Shown: piece by piece, positions 1-7,369 of the stretch
How positions within the stretch are numbered: position 1 is the stretch's first letter
Layout of the letters: each line of letters starts with the position of its first letter
IMG/VR virus record: IMGVR_UViG_3300008267_000314
Location: 1-29,943 of that record
Strand: one strand, 5' to 3'
Source of the DNA: a virus
DNA length: 29,943 bases
Program-made: the position numbers and the translations under genes
Notes under the pieces: generated by a model
Database searches by the model: none
What the model was told of the DNA's origin: nothing
What the model saw: the letters and a program-made list of their open reading frames with translations, nothing else

Positions 1-42
1 TGGGTTCAGTATTTTGTTCCATTAGAAATTGACTTCTTTTGA

Positions 43-243
43 TTAAAATTGATCCTGTTCATCTGCCATACGGTCGATTGATTCACACAGTGTAGACAAT
101 GCTTCCCAGGATTCGGTATCCAAAGTTATGGTATTGGTCACATGTTTGAGAAGGATTTTCTGAAGTTCAACAATTTCTTTCTGTGTAAAGGTTACATTTA
201 CAGTAGCACCTTGTTTGTAAACTTTAATGAGTGTATTAGCCAT
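43..243 (-). CDS. small hypothetical protein (66 aa)
   Basis: I do not recognise this protein. It begins MANTLIKVYKQG and has a short beta-like N-terminus followed by two probable helices (about residues 22-35 and 43-58), with an acidic Asp/Glu-rich C-terminus. It runs on the opposite strand to the replication block and its start codon is only 23 bases from that of the uracil-DNA glycosylase gene, so the two genes are divergent and cannot both have a full promoter between them. It could be the first gene of a leftward operon that continues outside the window, or a small early gene. The composition looks protein-like and the ORF does not shadow another gene, which is why it is kept. Confidence 0.5.
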   Translation of the reverse strand: MANTLIKVYKQGATVNVTFTQKEIVELQKILLKHVTNTITLDTESWEALSTLCESIDRMADEQDQF

Positions 244-266
244 TAGTTTAAATTTTAAAAATTTAT
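244..266. promoter_or_regulatory. AT-rich divergent start region
   Basis: This 23-base spacer between two divergent start codons is almost entirely A/T. It contains AGTTTAAATTT (245-255), which recurs upstream of the helicase gene at 1010-1020. It has no clear Shine-Dalgarno site. A/T-rich leaders are typical of Bacteroidota and their phages. It may serve as a ribosome-loading leader; any promoters would have to lie inside the neighbouring genes. Confidence 0.3.
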
Positions 267-1001
267 ATGAGCGAAATTAAAGAAAAGTTATCAGCGGACC
301 AAATCCGCGAAAAATTAATTGAAAAGCTTACTCCCAGTGGGTGGGCTGAGTTTCTGAGAGGATTTCTTAAATCGGAAGATTTCCACAGTATAATAGGATT
401 TTTGATGCAAGAAGTCGAATCAGGTAGAAGATTCACGCCTGCTTTGAAACAACTTTTCAGAGCATTTGAAATGTGTCCTTTGGATAAAGTAAAGGTCGTG
501 ATGATTGGACAGGATCCGTATCCACAACCTACAGTTGCTGACGGTATAGCTTTCAGCTGCGGTAACACAGGTAAACCTGAAGCTAGTCTACGGTATATCC
601 TCAATAGCATTGAAACTACCGTTCCTTTTGAGGATAAAGCAGTTGTGGATGATACCGACCGCTGTGACCTATCCAGATGGTCCAAACAAGGTGTACTGAT
701 GCTTAATGGCGCGTTGACTACAGAGGTCACCAAAACCAATAAACACACTGACATATGGAAACCATTCTTGGAGTATGCCATTGACATGTTGAATTTTAAA
801 CAGTCAGGACTTGTATGGGTATTGATGGGTAAACAAGCACAGTCATTTGAAGGTATTATTGGAGAACACCACAAAGTCTTTACCACTACACATCCAGCAT
901 ACGCTGCGTATTTGCGCGCTCATGAATGGGATTGTAATGATGTCTTTAACAAAATAAATAGCCAATTAGTTGAGTTAAAGAAAGAAAAAATATTGTGGTA
1001 A
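267..1001 (+). CDS. ung: uracil-DNA glycosylase, family 1
   Basis: This enzyme removes uracil from DNA by cleaving the N-glycosidic bond, which starts base excision repair. The family 1 water-activating motif GQDPYP is at residues 81-86 with catalytic Asp83. A uracil-binding strand LMLN ends at Asn147, and a His-Pro pair (209-210, in TTTHPAYAAY) matches the DNA-intercalation motif, whose usual HPSP is changed to HPAY. At 244 aa the length is normal for the family. It opens the plus-strand replication block, 37 bases ahead of the helicase gene. A phage carrying this enzyme presumably keeps its own genome free of uracil. Confidence 0.93.
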   Translation: MSEIKEKLSADQIREKLIEKLTPSGWAEFLRGFLKSEDFHSIIGFLMQEVESGRRFTPALKQLFRAFEMCPLDKVKVVMIGQDPYPQPTVADGIAFSCGNTGKPEASLRYILNSIETTVPFEDKAVVDDTDRCDLSRWSKQGVLMLNGALTTEVTKTNKHTDIWKPFLEYAIDMLNFKQSGLVWVLMGKQAQSFEGIIGEHHKVFTTTHPAYAAYLRAHEWDCNDVFNKINSQLVELKKEKILW

Positions 1002-1003
1002 AT

Positions 1004-1034
1004 TTTGAAAGTTTAAATTTATTAATTAGATTCG
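1004..1034 (+). promoter_or_regulatory. candidate Bacteroidota-type promoter before helicase gene
   Basis: TTTG at 1004-1007 is followed by exactly 19 bases and then TAGATTCG at 1027-1034. The Bacteroidota sigma-ABfr consensus is TTTG, 19-21 bases, TAnnTTTG, so only one position differs. It lies in one of the few real gaps of the block. The predicted start would fall at or just before the ATG at 1039, giving almost no leader, which is a point against it. Chance matches are fairly common in AT-rich DNA. Confidence 0.35.
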
Positions 1035-1038
1035 TACA

Positions 1039-1971
1039 ATGTCAAAATCACTGAAAGAACAAGGCTTCATTCATATTTCAGAAGCATACGACCAAGCGGT
1101 CGGATACATACAAAAACGTAAAAGCGGAGATATTAAAAGCATCAAGACCCCGTGGCAGAAGTTCAATGAGGTATCAATGGACGGTCTGGAATGGAACAGT
1201 CTTACGGTTATTGCTGGACGACCTGGTAGTGGTAAGACACTTATAGGTAGTATGATCAGCAGGGAAGCATTCAGGTTGAATCCTGAACAGAACTTTTGCG
1301 TATTGGACTTTCAGTTCGAGATGCTTGCAAGAAGCATAGCATTGCGTGAAATAAGCGGTAGTACTGGAATCAACGTAAGACGATTATCTAGCGTTGGTGG
1401 AATAGCATCTACCGAAGACATTGACTCAGCTATAAAATATTGTAATGAAAATAGACATAGAGAGATATACACATACGAAAGACCTCTGGATGTCGAAGGA
1501 ATGAGGAACAAGATAGAATCGTTTTGCAATTCAGTTAAGAAACCTGTACTTATCACATTGGATCACAGTCTTTTGATAAAGAAAAGCGCCAGTGAGAAGG
1601 ACAGGATAGAATCCTTATACAACTTAGGGAACATGCTTGCTGAAACCAGAAGACAATTACCTGTCTGTTTCATCGTATTGAGTCAGCTTAATCGTGATAT
1701 CGAAACAGTTGACCGCATCAAAAATGCAAGCATAGGTAACTTCGTTAAGGATAGCGATATCTTCGGAGCGGACGCATTGCTGCAATTCACTGATATTCTT
1801 ATTGGTATTAACAGACCTGCAAAGTACGGTATCACGGACTACGGTCCTCATAAGATACCAGTGGACATCAACACCCTTGCGGTACATTTCCTCAAGGTTC
1901 GTACTGGTGACCCTGGTTTGACTATGTTCAGAGCTGACTTTGCAAAAAGCAAAATTCACCAAATATTCTAA
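1039..1971 (+). CDS. replicative DNA helicase, DnaB-type RecA core
   Basis: This is a probable hexameric 5'-3' replicative helicase that unwinds DNA ahead of the phage polymerase. The Walker A motif is GRPGSGKT (residues 60-67). A DnaB-like H1a segment follows (LDFQFEMLARSIALRE, with Glu94). Walker B is LITLDHSLLI (Asp175), and a sensor/H3 segment FIVLSQLNRD (Gln216) comes next. At 310 aa it is shorter than cellular DnaB (about 450-470 aa) and has almost no N-terminal primase-interaction domain; the RecA core begins near residue 35. The adjacent primase and Sak4-like genes support a replisome role. A RadA/KaiC-type ATPase is the main alternative, but the H1a and H3 motifs favour DnaB. Confidence 0.85.
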   Translation: MSKSLKEQGFIHISEAYDQAVGYIQKRKSGDIKSIKTPWQKFNEVSMDGLEWNSLTVIAGRPGSGKTLIGSMISREAFRLNPEQNFCVLDFQFEMLARSIALREISGSTGINVRRLSSVGGIASTEDIDSAIKYCNENRHREIYTYERPLDVEGMRNKIESFCNSVKKPVLITLDHSLLIKKSASEKDRIESLYNLGNMLAETRRQLPVCFIVLSQLNRDIETVDRIKNASIGNFVKDSDIFGADALLQFTDILIGINRPAKYGITDYGPHKIPVDINTLAVHFLKVRTGDPGLTMFRADFAKSKIHQIF

Positions 1972-1974
1972 AAA

Positions 1975-2532
1975 ATGGCTAAAACAAAAGTTCAGAAATC
2001 AGCTTGGCAACAAGCAAAAGATCTTGTAGAAGATTATGCAATCAAGGATTTGAAAGAAAACTACGGCGTCGAAGCTGTAATCGCTCAGATCACTCCTAAG
2101 ACACATAGGGGTAATCCTGACCACGTATTACTGTTCGGTCATGAGTTCTCCAAGAACCTTATTTACATTGTCTATAAGAACCAGTACAAATTATTTTCCA
2201 ATGAGCATGGAGAGATTGTAGACAGTCCCCAGTACTTCATGATTGACAAGGAAAAGGTTGCACAGAAGGTTTCCTCTGGACGTTACACCAAAGCACCGTC
2301 AGGTACTGCGAGTGACGAATCGTGGGAATTTCCTTTGGAGGATATGATAAAACTCAGACCTTTGCAATCTATCGAGGATACAGTAGAGGAAACGATTGAA
2401 GATGATACTGACCAGAACATCAGTTCATTGACCATTCGTGACTTTTATGCTATAATCCAGAATAAACCTGTCAGTGGTAAACAATGGTTAAACCGTATAA
2501 TCTCTAAAAACAATGTCAGAAATCAAGATTGA
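1975..2532 (+). CDS. hypothetical protein between helicase and Sak4-like ATPase
   Basis: No family is recognised. The 185-aa product has a Lys/Gln-rich N-terminal helix (residues 1-30), a beta-rich middle (about 35-105), an acidic linker (about 130-147) and a C-terminal segment (about 148-182) containing LTIRDFYAIIQNKPVSGKQW, which looks like a compact helical module. It starts 3 bases after the helicase stop and overlaps the next gene by 20 bases, so it is translationally coupled to both. The position suggests a replication accessory factor such as a helicase partner, but that is inference from context only. Confidence 0.75.
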   Translation: MAKTKVQKSAWQQAKDLVEDYAIKDLKENYGVEAVIAQITPKTHRGNPDHVLLFGHEFSKNLIYIVYKNQYKLFSNEHGEIVDSPQYFMIDKEKVAQKVSSGRYTKAPSGTASDESWEFPLEDMIKLRPLQSIEDTVEETIEDDTDQNISSLTIRDFYAIIQNKPVSGKQWLNRIISKNNVRNQD

Positions 2533-3262
2533 ACTGCCTTTGTCACCTGTCAAAGCGTTGACAAAATCACCTAAGGAATTGATAATCTTCAGTAAACCCA
2601 AAGTGGGTAAGACAACGCTGTTGTCAGGTTTGAAGGACTGCCTCATTCTTGATTTTGAGAATGGTACCGATTACATAGAAGCAATGAAACTGAAAGTCAA
2701 GAGTGTAGAAGAACTCAAGGCTATCGGTAAAGCCATCAAGGAAGCTAACCATCCTTATAAGTACATTGCAATCGATACCGTAACCGCATTGGAGGAGTTC
2801 TGTATTGCTTACGCTGAGGATTTGTATTCCAAATCAAGCGTAGGTAAGAACTGGTTTACGGAAGGTAAACCTAAATACGGAACAATCATCAATATGCCTC
2901 AAGGTGCAGGATACCAATGGTTACGTACAGCTTATACCAAAGTCTTGGATTTCGTAAGAGGTCTGGCTCCTAGAATCATTCTAATGGGTCACGTAAAGGA
3001 TACCATTTTGGAAAAAGCTGGTAACGAGTTCAATAGTCTTGATCTCGATCTTACAGGAAAAATAAAGCGTATAACCGCTAGTAATTCCGATGCCATTGGT
3101 TACCTTTACCGTAAAGGTGACAGCAATATTCTCTCATTCAAAACGAATGATGAGATATCGTGTGGTGCCAGACCGCAACATTTAAGGAATCAAGAAATTG
3201 TCGTATCCGAATCAACGGATGCGGGAATAATTACACATTGGGATAAAATTTACATTGACTAA
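2513..3262 (+). CDS. Sak4-like RecA-fold recombination ATPase
   Basis: This P-loop ATPase is probably a single-strand annealing or strand-exchange protein of the phage Sak4/RecA-like group. Walker A is SKPKVGKT (residues 27-34) right after a beta strand ELIIF. Walker B is YIAIDTVTAL (Asp88), spaced as in small RecA-fold proteins. The single core domain of 249 aa lacks the N- and C-terminal extensions of bacterial RecA. It overlaps the preceding gene and sits directly before a probable ssDNA-binding protein, the usual partner for this family, with a resolvase and a nuclease further on. Together these form a homologous recombination set. The exact mechanism cannot be told from motifs alone. Confidence 0.75.
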   Translation: MSEIKIELPLSPVKALTKSPKELIIFSKPKVGKTTLLSGLKDCLILDFENGTDYIEAMKLKVKSVEELKAIGKAIKEANHPYKYIAIDTVTALEEFCIAYAEDLYSKSSVGKNWFTEGKPKYGTIINMPQGAGYQWLRTAYTKVLDFVRGLAPRIILMGHVKDTILEKAGNEFNSLDLDLTGKIKRITASNSDAIGYLYRKGDSNILSFKTNDEISCGARPQHLRNQEIVVSESTDAGIITHWDKIYID

Positions 3263-3281
3263 CTAATTAAAATTAATTGAC
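3259..3281 (+). promoter_or_regulatory. conserved AT-rich translation leader
   Basis: The 14-mer CTAACTAATTAAAA (3259-3272) ends 9 bases before the ATG. An identical 14-mer with the same 9-base spacing precedes the 59-aa gene on the other strand (15926-15939). No Shine-Dalgarno sequence is present. The identity in sequence and spacing suggests a ribosome-binding leader for strongly expressed genes. Confidence 0.45.
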
Positions 3282-3938
3282 ATGTTTAGCAGCAAAGAAG
3301 CAGACAAAAAGATGGGTGGTACACCAGGTACTCCCAAAGTAATTCAACCAAGCAACGTCGTTGCAAGAATCCTTGACATTAAATTGGAGGTTCCACCTTA
3401 TGATTCCTCCGCATACAACCTGATTCTTCATTTGGAAACAGAACCACTAGGTGATGATTTTGAAGGTTTACCAATCAACAAGGACATGCCTGAACTAGGT
3501 AATCATGCTGGTCAGGTAGCTCGTGTTCAATCACAGCAATATTCTTACAGCGATTATACCAACAAAGAAGGTCGTTTGACCACCAAGGAAGACATGATTT
3601 TCCGTTGGTTATGGAACTTTGCCAAGGAAATCGGAGTTGCTGATATCCTAAAAGAGAAAGACATTCAAGGTTCCACCATACAGGAGTATGTAGATAATGC
3701 AAAAGCATTCATCGTAAGTAAAGACCGCTGGATTAATTTCTGCATTGCAGGTTCCGAGTATGAAAACAAGAACGGATATATCCAACACCGTTTATTCCTT
3801 CCTAAACCTGAGAAAGGTTTGCAAGCTTATGAGTTAGTGCGTGTAGGTGTTGAACCGAAACGTTTGATCAAATTTGATGAGTCTCAACACATCAAGAAAA
3901 AGAAGTCCGAAACCGGTAGCGATTTGGACCTTGACTGA
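3282..3938 (+). CDS. probable single-stranded DNA-binding protein
   Basis: This 218-aa protein has a beta-rich body with aromatic residues (about 25-175) and ends in a Lys-rich patch followed by an acidic tail, SDLDLD. That arrangement is typical of phage ssDNA-binding proteins, where the acidic tip recruits replication partners. It lies between a Sak4-like ATPase and the primase, a normal place for such a gene. It has its own gap, a distinctive AT-rich leader, and a strong hairpin just after its stop, which would let it be made in larger amounts than the genes after it, as a stoichiometric protein requires. No sequence motif proves the function; another recombination accessory protein is possible. 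Confidence 0.5.
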   Translation: MFSSKEADKKMGGTPGTPKVIQPSNVVARILDIKLEVPPYDSSAYNLILHLETEPLGDDFEGLPINKDMPELGNHAGQVARVQSQQYSYSDYTNKEGRLTTKEDMIFRWLWNFAKEIGVADILKEKDIQGSTIQEYVDNAKAFIVSKDRWINFCIAGSEYENKNGYIQHRLFLPKPEKGLQAYELVRVGVEPKRLIKFDESQHIKKKKSETGSDLDLD

Positions 3939-3960
3939 TAAACTGTTGTTGCCACGTGAT

Positions 3961-3986
3961 AAGGGGGATGCTTTTATATCCCCCTT
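3961..3986 (+). terminator. GC-rich hairpin after SSB-like gene (terminator/attenuator)
   Basis: AAGGGGGAT (3961-3969) pairs perfectly with ATCCCCCTT (3978-3986) around an 8-base loop. The trailing T-run is short (TTTCAC), so termination may be partial. It separates the ssDNA-binding-like gene from the primase and argues against any primase start upstream of it. Confidence 0.6.
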
Positions 3987-4003
3987 TCACTAATTTGTAT
4001 CAT

Positions 4004-4948
4004 ATGTTCTCAAGTAGAAAAGCGGTATTCACAAAGAAGGATGTCCCTAGTAAATGGATATTCGAACATTATCTCAACCTACCTTGTAAACTAAGCGGAC
4101 AAGATGTCAAAATCAACAGCATATTCAATCCTTTGGATAAGAATCCAAGTTTTTTCGTGTACCTTAACCGAAATTACAACGACTATGCCTTCAAGTGTTT
4201 CAGCACTGGCGTTGCTGGGGATGGAATCACTCTTGTCAAACTTATTTACGGACTTGATTTCAGTGGCGCACTTGACAAGATAATATCCGATTACAAGGAA
4301 TATCTTGAAAAGACAGGTGAGGATTATCAACCACCTATCGTAGTGCAGGAGAAATGGCGCATAAAAGAAACAGTCAGAAGGAACTGGAACAAAGCCGATG
4401 CGGACTATTGGAGTCCGTACAACATAGGTAGTGACCTGTTGAACAAATACAATGTAATCCCGTTGGGGTCATACACTATGAACCGTGGAATGGAGGAATG
4501 CACACGCAACTGTTCCAGCGGTAAGGTGTATGCATACTGCACCAGGGATAAAGTCTACAGGACATACGAACCTATGAATACTGAGAGGAAATTCATGACA
4601 TTCATGAACCACGTACAGGGATGGGATCAGGTAACTGGTAAGTCAACGCTGTTCATCTGCAGCTCCCTGAAGGACGTGATGTCCATGGATTCCCTTGGAA
4701 TTGATGCAGATTTCATTGCACCCAGCAGTGAAAATGCAAACATTGAATCCATAATCGAATGGGTCAATGAATATCCGAATAAGTATGTTATATTTGACAA
4801 CGATTTCACAGGTGTCCGCATGATGACCCAGTACAAGGAACGTTATGGTATTCCGTACATACATCTTGAACTGAGTAAGGATCTGAGCGATTCCGTAAGG
4901 GATCACGGCGCATCGAAGGTGAAATCAATTATAACATCATTAATGTAA
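4004..4948 (+). CDS. DnaG/toprim-type primase with degenerate motifs
   Basis: This is a probable DNA primase making RNA primers for lagging-strand synthesis. The N-terminal part resembles the CHC2 zinc-binding fold, with FNPLDKNPSFFVYLN (41-55) and FKCFSTGVAGDGITLV (63-78), but only one zinc-ligand-like Cys (65) remains. A toprim domain follows. Its first motif reads LFICSSLKDVMSM, where the usual catalytic Glu is replaced by Ser, and the Asp pair is kept in VIFDNDFTGV. I chose the ATG at 4004 (314 aa) over the in-frame GTG at 3956 because the latter would run through the hairpin at 3961-3986. Its stop overlaps the next start (TAATG). Confidence 0.75.
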   Translation: MFSSRKAVFTKKDVPSKWIFEHYLNLPCKLSGQDVKINSIFNPLDKNPSFFVYLNRNYNDYAFKCFSTGVAGDGITLVKLIYGLDFSGALDKIISDYKEYLEKTGEDYQPPIVVQEKWRIKETVRRNWNKADADYWSPYNIGSDLLNKYNVIPLGSYTMNRGMEECTRNCSSGKVYAYCTRDKVYRTYEPMNTERKFMTFMNHVQGWDQVTGKSTLFICSSLKDVMSMDSLGIDADFIAPSSENANIESIIEWVNEYPNKYVIFDNDFTGVRMMTQYKERYGIPYIHLELSKDLSDSVRDHGASKVKSIITSLM

Positions 4949-5400
4949 TGTCAACACCCAAATTGTTCTTCATACCAGGAGCCGTCCCTTCAAGCAAGAA
5001 CAGCAGGGTGATGACAAGGAGTGGTCTTTTTATCGCAAGCAAAGCGACACAGAAGTATCGCAAATCATCTGCAGCATATTGGTCAAAGCATAAACCCGAA
5101 TTTCAATCGGTTATTGCTGAAATGACCAAACCTATAATCATAGGAATGCATTTCGTCAGAGCGAGTCGTCACAAGTGGGATTTTATCAATCCTGCACAAA
5201 CGATTCAGGATGAAATGTCAAAAGCTGGATGGATTGACGATGATAACGTGGAAGAGATACTCCCCGTACCACTTTACATAGACGGGAATCCTTGGAGTTA
5301 TGACAAGGAGAATCCTGGCGTGTATATTGCAATCCTCGACTCTTTTTGTACGGAGATCGATAAACCAAATCCAGATGAAACCATTTCTAAACATTTATGA
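4948..5400 (+). CDS. RusA-like Holliday junction resolvase
   Basis: This is a likely RusA-family endodeoxyribonuclease that cuts four-way junctions formed in recombination and replication. The N-terminus has the family's pattern of a short strand, Gly, and PSSKNSR (residues 14-20). The acidic metal-binding positions appear at Asp78 (KWDFINPAQTIQDEM) and in GWIDDDNVEEI (Asp97-99), which match the D-x-D...DD arrangement of RusA. The 150-aa length fits the family. It is coupled to the primase by a TAATG overlap and overlaps the following nuclease gene by 26 bases, placing it with the recombination set. Confidence 0.82.
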   Translation: MSTPKLFFIPGAVPSSKNSRVMTRSGLFIASKATQKYRKSSAAYWSKHKPEFQSVIAEMTKPIIIGMHFVRASRHKWDFINPAQTIQDEMSKAGWIDDDNVEEILPVPLYIDGNPWSYDKENPGVYIAILDSFCTEIDKPNPDETISKHL

Positions 5401-6439
5401 AATTGACCTCGTAGACAGGTTAAAACTAGAAGACGAGTTCTTCGCACAAGGGTTCCTAATGTCCTACTCAGGATTGAACCGACTCTTGTATAGTCCTGGT
5501 GCTTTCTATCAGCACTATATTCTCAAACAACGAGAGGATCAAACCGACAAGGCGATGGCTGAGGGTAAACTCATCCATTGTCTGCTTTTGAATCCTGAAA
5601 AGTTCGAAGACGAGTTCGTCGTATTACCCAACAGTTTTCCAAGTGACAATCCAAAGCGTGTGATAGAACGTGTTCATGCGCATATCACCGAAACCTATCC
5701 ACAGATAGAAGATGTCAGGGAGACAATGCTTCCATATCTTACAAACGTACAGAATACACTCCTTGACATACTCAAGGACGAGAACCTGCATCAGACTCTT
5801 AAGACTGACCAGCAGCGTTTGGATCGTATGCTTACGGAGAAGAACATGGAGTACCTTGATTTTCTATTGAAGAGGAAAGGTCGTACGGTAGTGGAAAAGG
5901 ACATGGTCACATTCGCCGAAAGGGTGCGTGAGACATTTAGCAACAACGTAACCATGCGTAAACTCATGGGGATGAACAATCCTGTTTCCATGAGTGTACA
6001 CAATGAAACAGAACTGGTCATGTTTTCGGATTATGAATTCGGAATACGCGGTATTATTGATAATCTGGTAGTAGACCATGATCAGAAAGTAATACGCGTC
6101 AATGACCTTAAAAAGACGTCCAAACCACTCGCACTATTCGGTGAGACCGTGGAGTATTACAAATACTGGATGCAAGCGGCCATCTACAAGATGATCGTGG
6201 ACAATGTCAAACAAACTACATACGGAGTGGATTATCCCGTTGAGTTCAGGTTTCTTGTCGTTGATCCGTACATGCAAATAGCACCTGTAAAAGTGTCGGA
6301 AGAGACTATGTCAAAGTACATGGAAATGACAATCAATGCGTTGAATATGGCAAATCGTCACTTTCAAAACAAGGATTTTACTTTGCCCTATCATGGTCTT
6401 ACATTTGCTGAGTCGGATCATCAAGAATTCCTTTTATGA
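5375..6439 (+). CDS. PD-(D/E)XK exonuclease (RecB/Exo VIII-like)
   Basis: This is a probable DNA exonuclease acting in recombination, in the RecB/Cas4/exonuclease VIII part of the PD-(D/E)XK superfamily. The order of motifs is complete: GKLIH (64-68), an acidic strand around Glu211-213, GIRGIIDNL (Asp229), VNDLKKT (Asp244-x-Lys246) and WMQAAIY (Gln267, Tyr271). I chose the ATG at 5375 (354 aa) because the longer reading from 5300 would lie wholly inside the resolvase gene and adds no conserved sequence. Together with the Sak4-like ATPase and the ssDNA-binding protein it would form an exonuclease-plus-annealase system. It overlaps the next gene by ATGA. Confidence 0.85.
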   Translation: MKPFLNIYEIDLVDRLKLEDEFFAQGFLMSYSGLNRLLYSPGAFYQHYILKQREDQTDKAMAEGKLIHCLLLNPEKFEDEFVVLPNSFPSDNPKRVIERVHAHITETYPQIEDVRETMLPYLTNVQNTLLDILKDENLHQTLKTDQQRLDRMLTEKNMEYLDFLLKRKGRTVVEKDMVTFAERVRETFSNNVTMRKLMGMNNPVSMSVHNETELVMFSDYEFGIRGIIDNLVVDHDQKVIRVNDLKKTSKPLALFGETVEYYKYWMQAAIYKMIVDNVKQTTYGVDYPVEFRFLVVDPYMQIAPVKVSEETMSKYMEMTINALNMANRHFQNKDFTLPYHGLTFAESDHQEFLL

Positions 6440-7038
6440 CAGAATCCAGAATCAAAAAACTCTATAATCGGTACTTTCAAAAGTCGAAGACATTCCTGGT
6501 TCCCATACTGGGAATCAAACGTGACTCAAAGTATCCATTCCTCAATTCCTATGTCGAGTGGAGAGGCAAGTACAAGATCGGTGATCAGAAACTGATACTC
6601 ACGTTTGAAAAGAAGTATGATGATCCTCAATGGGATGAGTATCTTTTGACAAAGCTGATGGGAAGCAAGATGTTCAATGAATACCATGAACTGGAAGACG
6701 ATCTCATCGCTGTTTCATTTGACCTGCACTGCATCGAACATGATTACCGTTGTTTCATAAACGGTACTTATAGTCTGATGAGCAGGTTGATGAAACAGAA
6801 GATCCGTGATTACTACGGAGTAGAGACTCCCGAATGGGTATATATGGAGACTTTCTTGTTTCCCGCCAGATTCACTAAATTGTACAGCACTTTATTGGAT
6901 GTTGACGAGGAACATATTAAATTCACGGGCGAGTTATGCGACAAACCGAACTTACAATTAGAAACACTTAAATTAAAAGAAAATGCAAAAATCAATGATG
7001 TGCATCCACTCATCGTGGAACAAGGGAAAGACCTTTAG
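6436..7038 (+). CDS. hypothetical protein before PolB
   Basis: No family is recognised in this 200-aa protein. It has a basic N-terminus (residues 1-40), a central acidic stretch (about 88-100, HELEDDLIAVSFDLHC) and many aromatic residues. No membrane segment or nucleotide-binding motif is visible. It starts with an ATGA overlap to the nuclease gene, and its stop abuts the start of the next gene (TAGGATG), so it is part of the same translationally coupled string that leads into the DNA polymerase. A role in replication is likely by position only. Confidence 0.75.
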   Translation: MTESRIKKLYNRYFQKSKTFLVPILGIKRDSKYPFLNSYVEWRGKYKIGDQKLILTFEKKYDDPQWDEYLLTKLMGSKMFNEYHELEDDLIAVSFDLHCIEHDYRCFINGTYSLMSRLMKQKIRDYYGVETPEWVYMETFLFPARFTKLYSTLLDVDEEHIKFTGELCDKPNLQLETLKLKENAKINDVHPLIVEQGKDL

Positions 7039-7039
7039 G

Positions 7040-7369
7040 ATGATACCCGTGCATGTAGATTGTCCTTACAATGAAGTGATTTATGATAAAGATCAGCATG
7101 TATTGGCGGTTATTAGTAAGGAATGCAAGGAAGCTTTCCAGCTTGTACCTAAGATGACTGAGAAAGGAGACGTGAGTTATCTCAGAGGACCACGTGAAAA
7201 CGGTAAGAATTATGCGGAAGAACGTCGCGTATTGGATACATGGTATGAATACTATGTGGAGAGTGCGGATGATATCGAAGCCTTCATGGAGTACTTCATG
7301 ATGAATACCGAGTTTGATTACAAGCAATACATGCAGTCAGAGCCTGTAATACCACCTGTGAACATATGA
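7040..7369 (+). CDS. small hypothetical protein before PolB
   Basis: This 109-aa protein is unrecognised. It begins MIPVHVDCPYNEVIYDKDQ and is acidic and aromatic towards its end (YYVESADDIEAFMEYFMMN). I chose the ATG at 7040, one base after the preceding TAG, over the in-frame ATG at 6983; the earlier start would overlap the preceding gene by 56 bases, and its extra residues look like out-of-frame translation. The stop overlaps the polymerase start (ATGA), so polymerase translation probably depends on it. Confidence 0.7.
   Translation: MIPVHVDCPYNEVIYDKDQHVLAVISKECKEAFQLVPKMTEKGDVSYLRGPRENGKNYAEERRVLDTWYEYYVESADDIEAFMEYFMMNTEFDYKQYMQSEPVIPPVNI

Noticed and set aside
3956-4003. Longer primase start at GTG 3956
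   Set aside because: The extension is encoded by a perfect GC hairpin and the following spacer, and adds no conserved residues; the ATG at 4004 begins the recognisable protein.
5300-5374. Longer start for the PD-(D/E)XK nuclease
   Set aside because: The added part lies wholly inside the resolvase gene and reads as out-of-frame translation; the ATG at 5375 fits the operon overlap pattern.
6983-7039. Longer start for the small gene before PolB
   Set aside because: It would overlap the previous gene by 56 bases; an ATG lies one base after that gene's stop at 7040.
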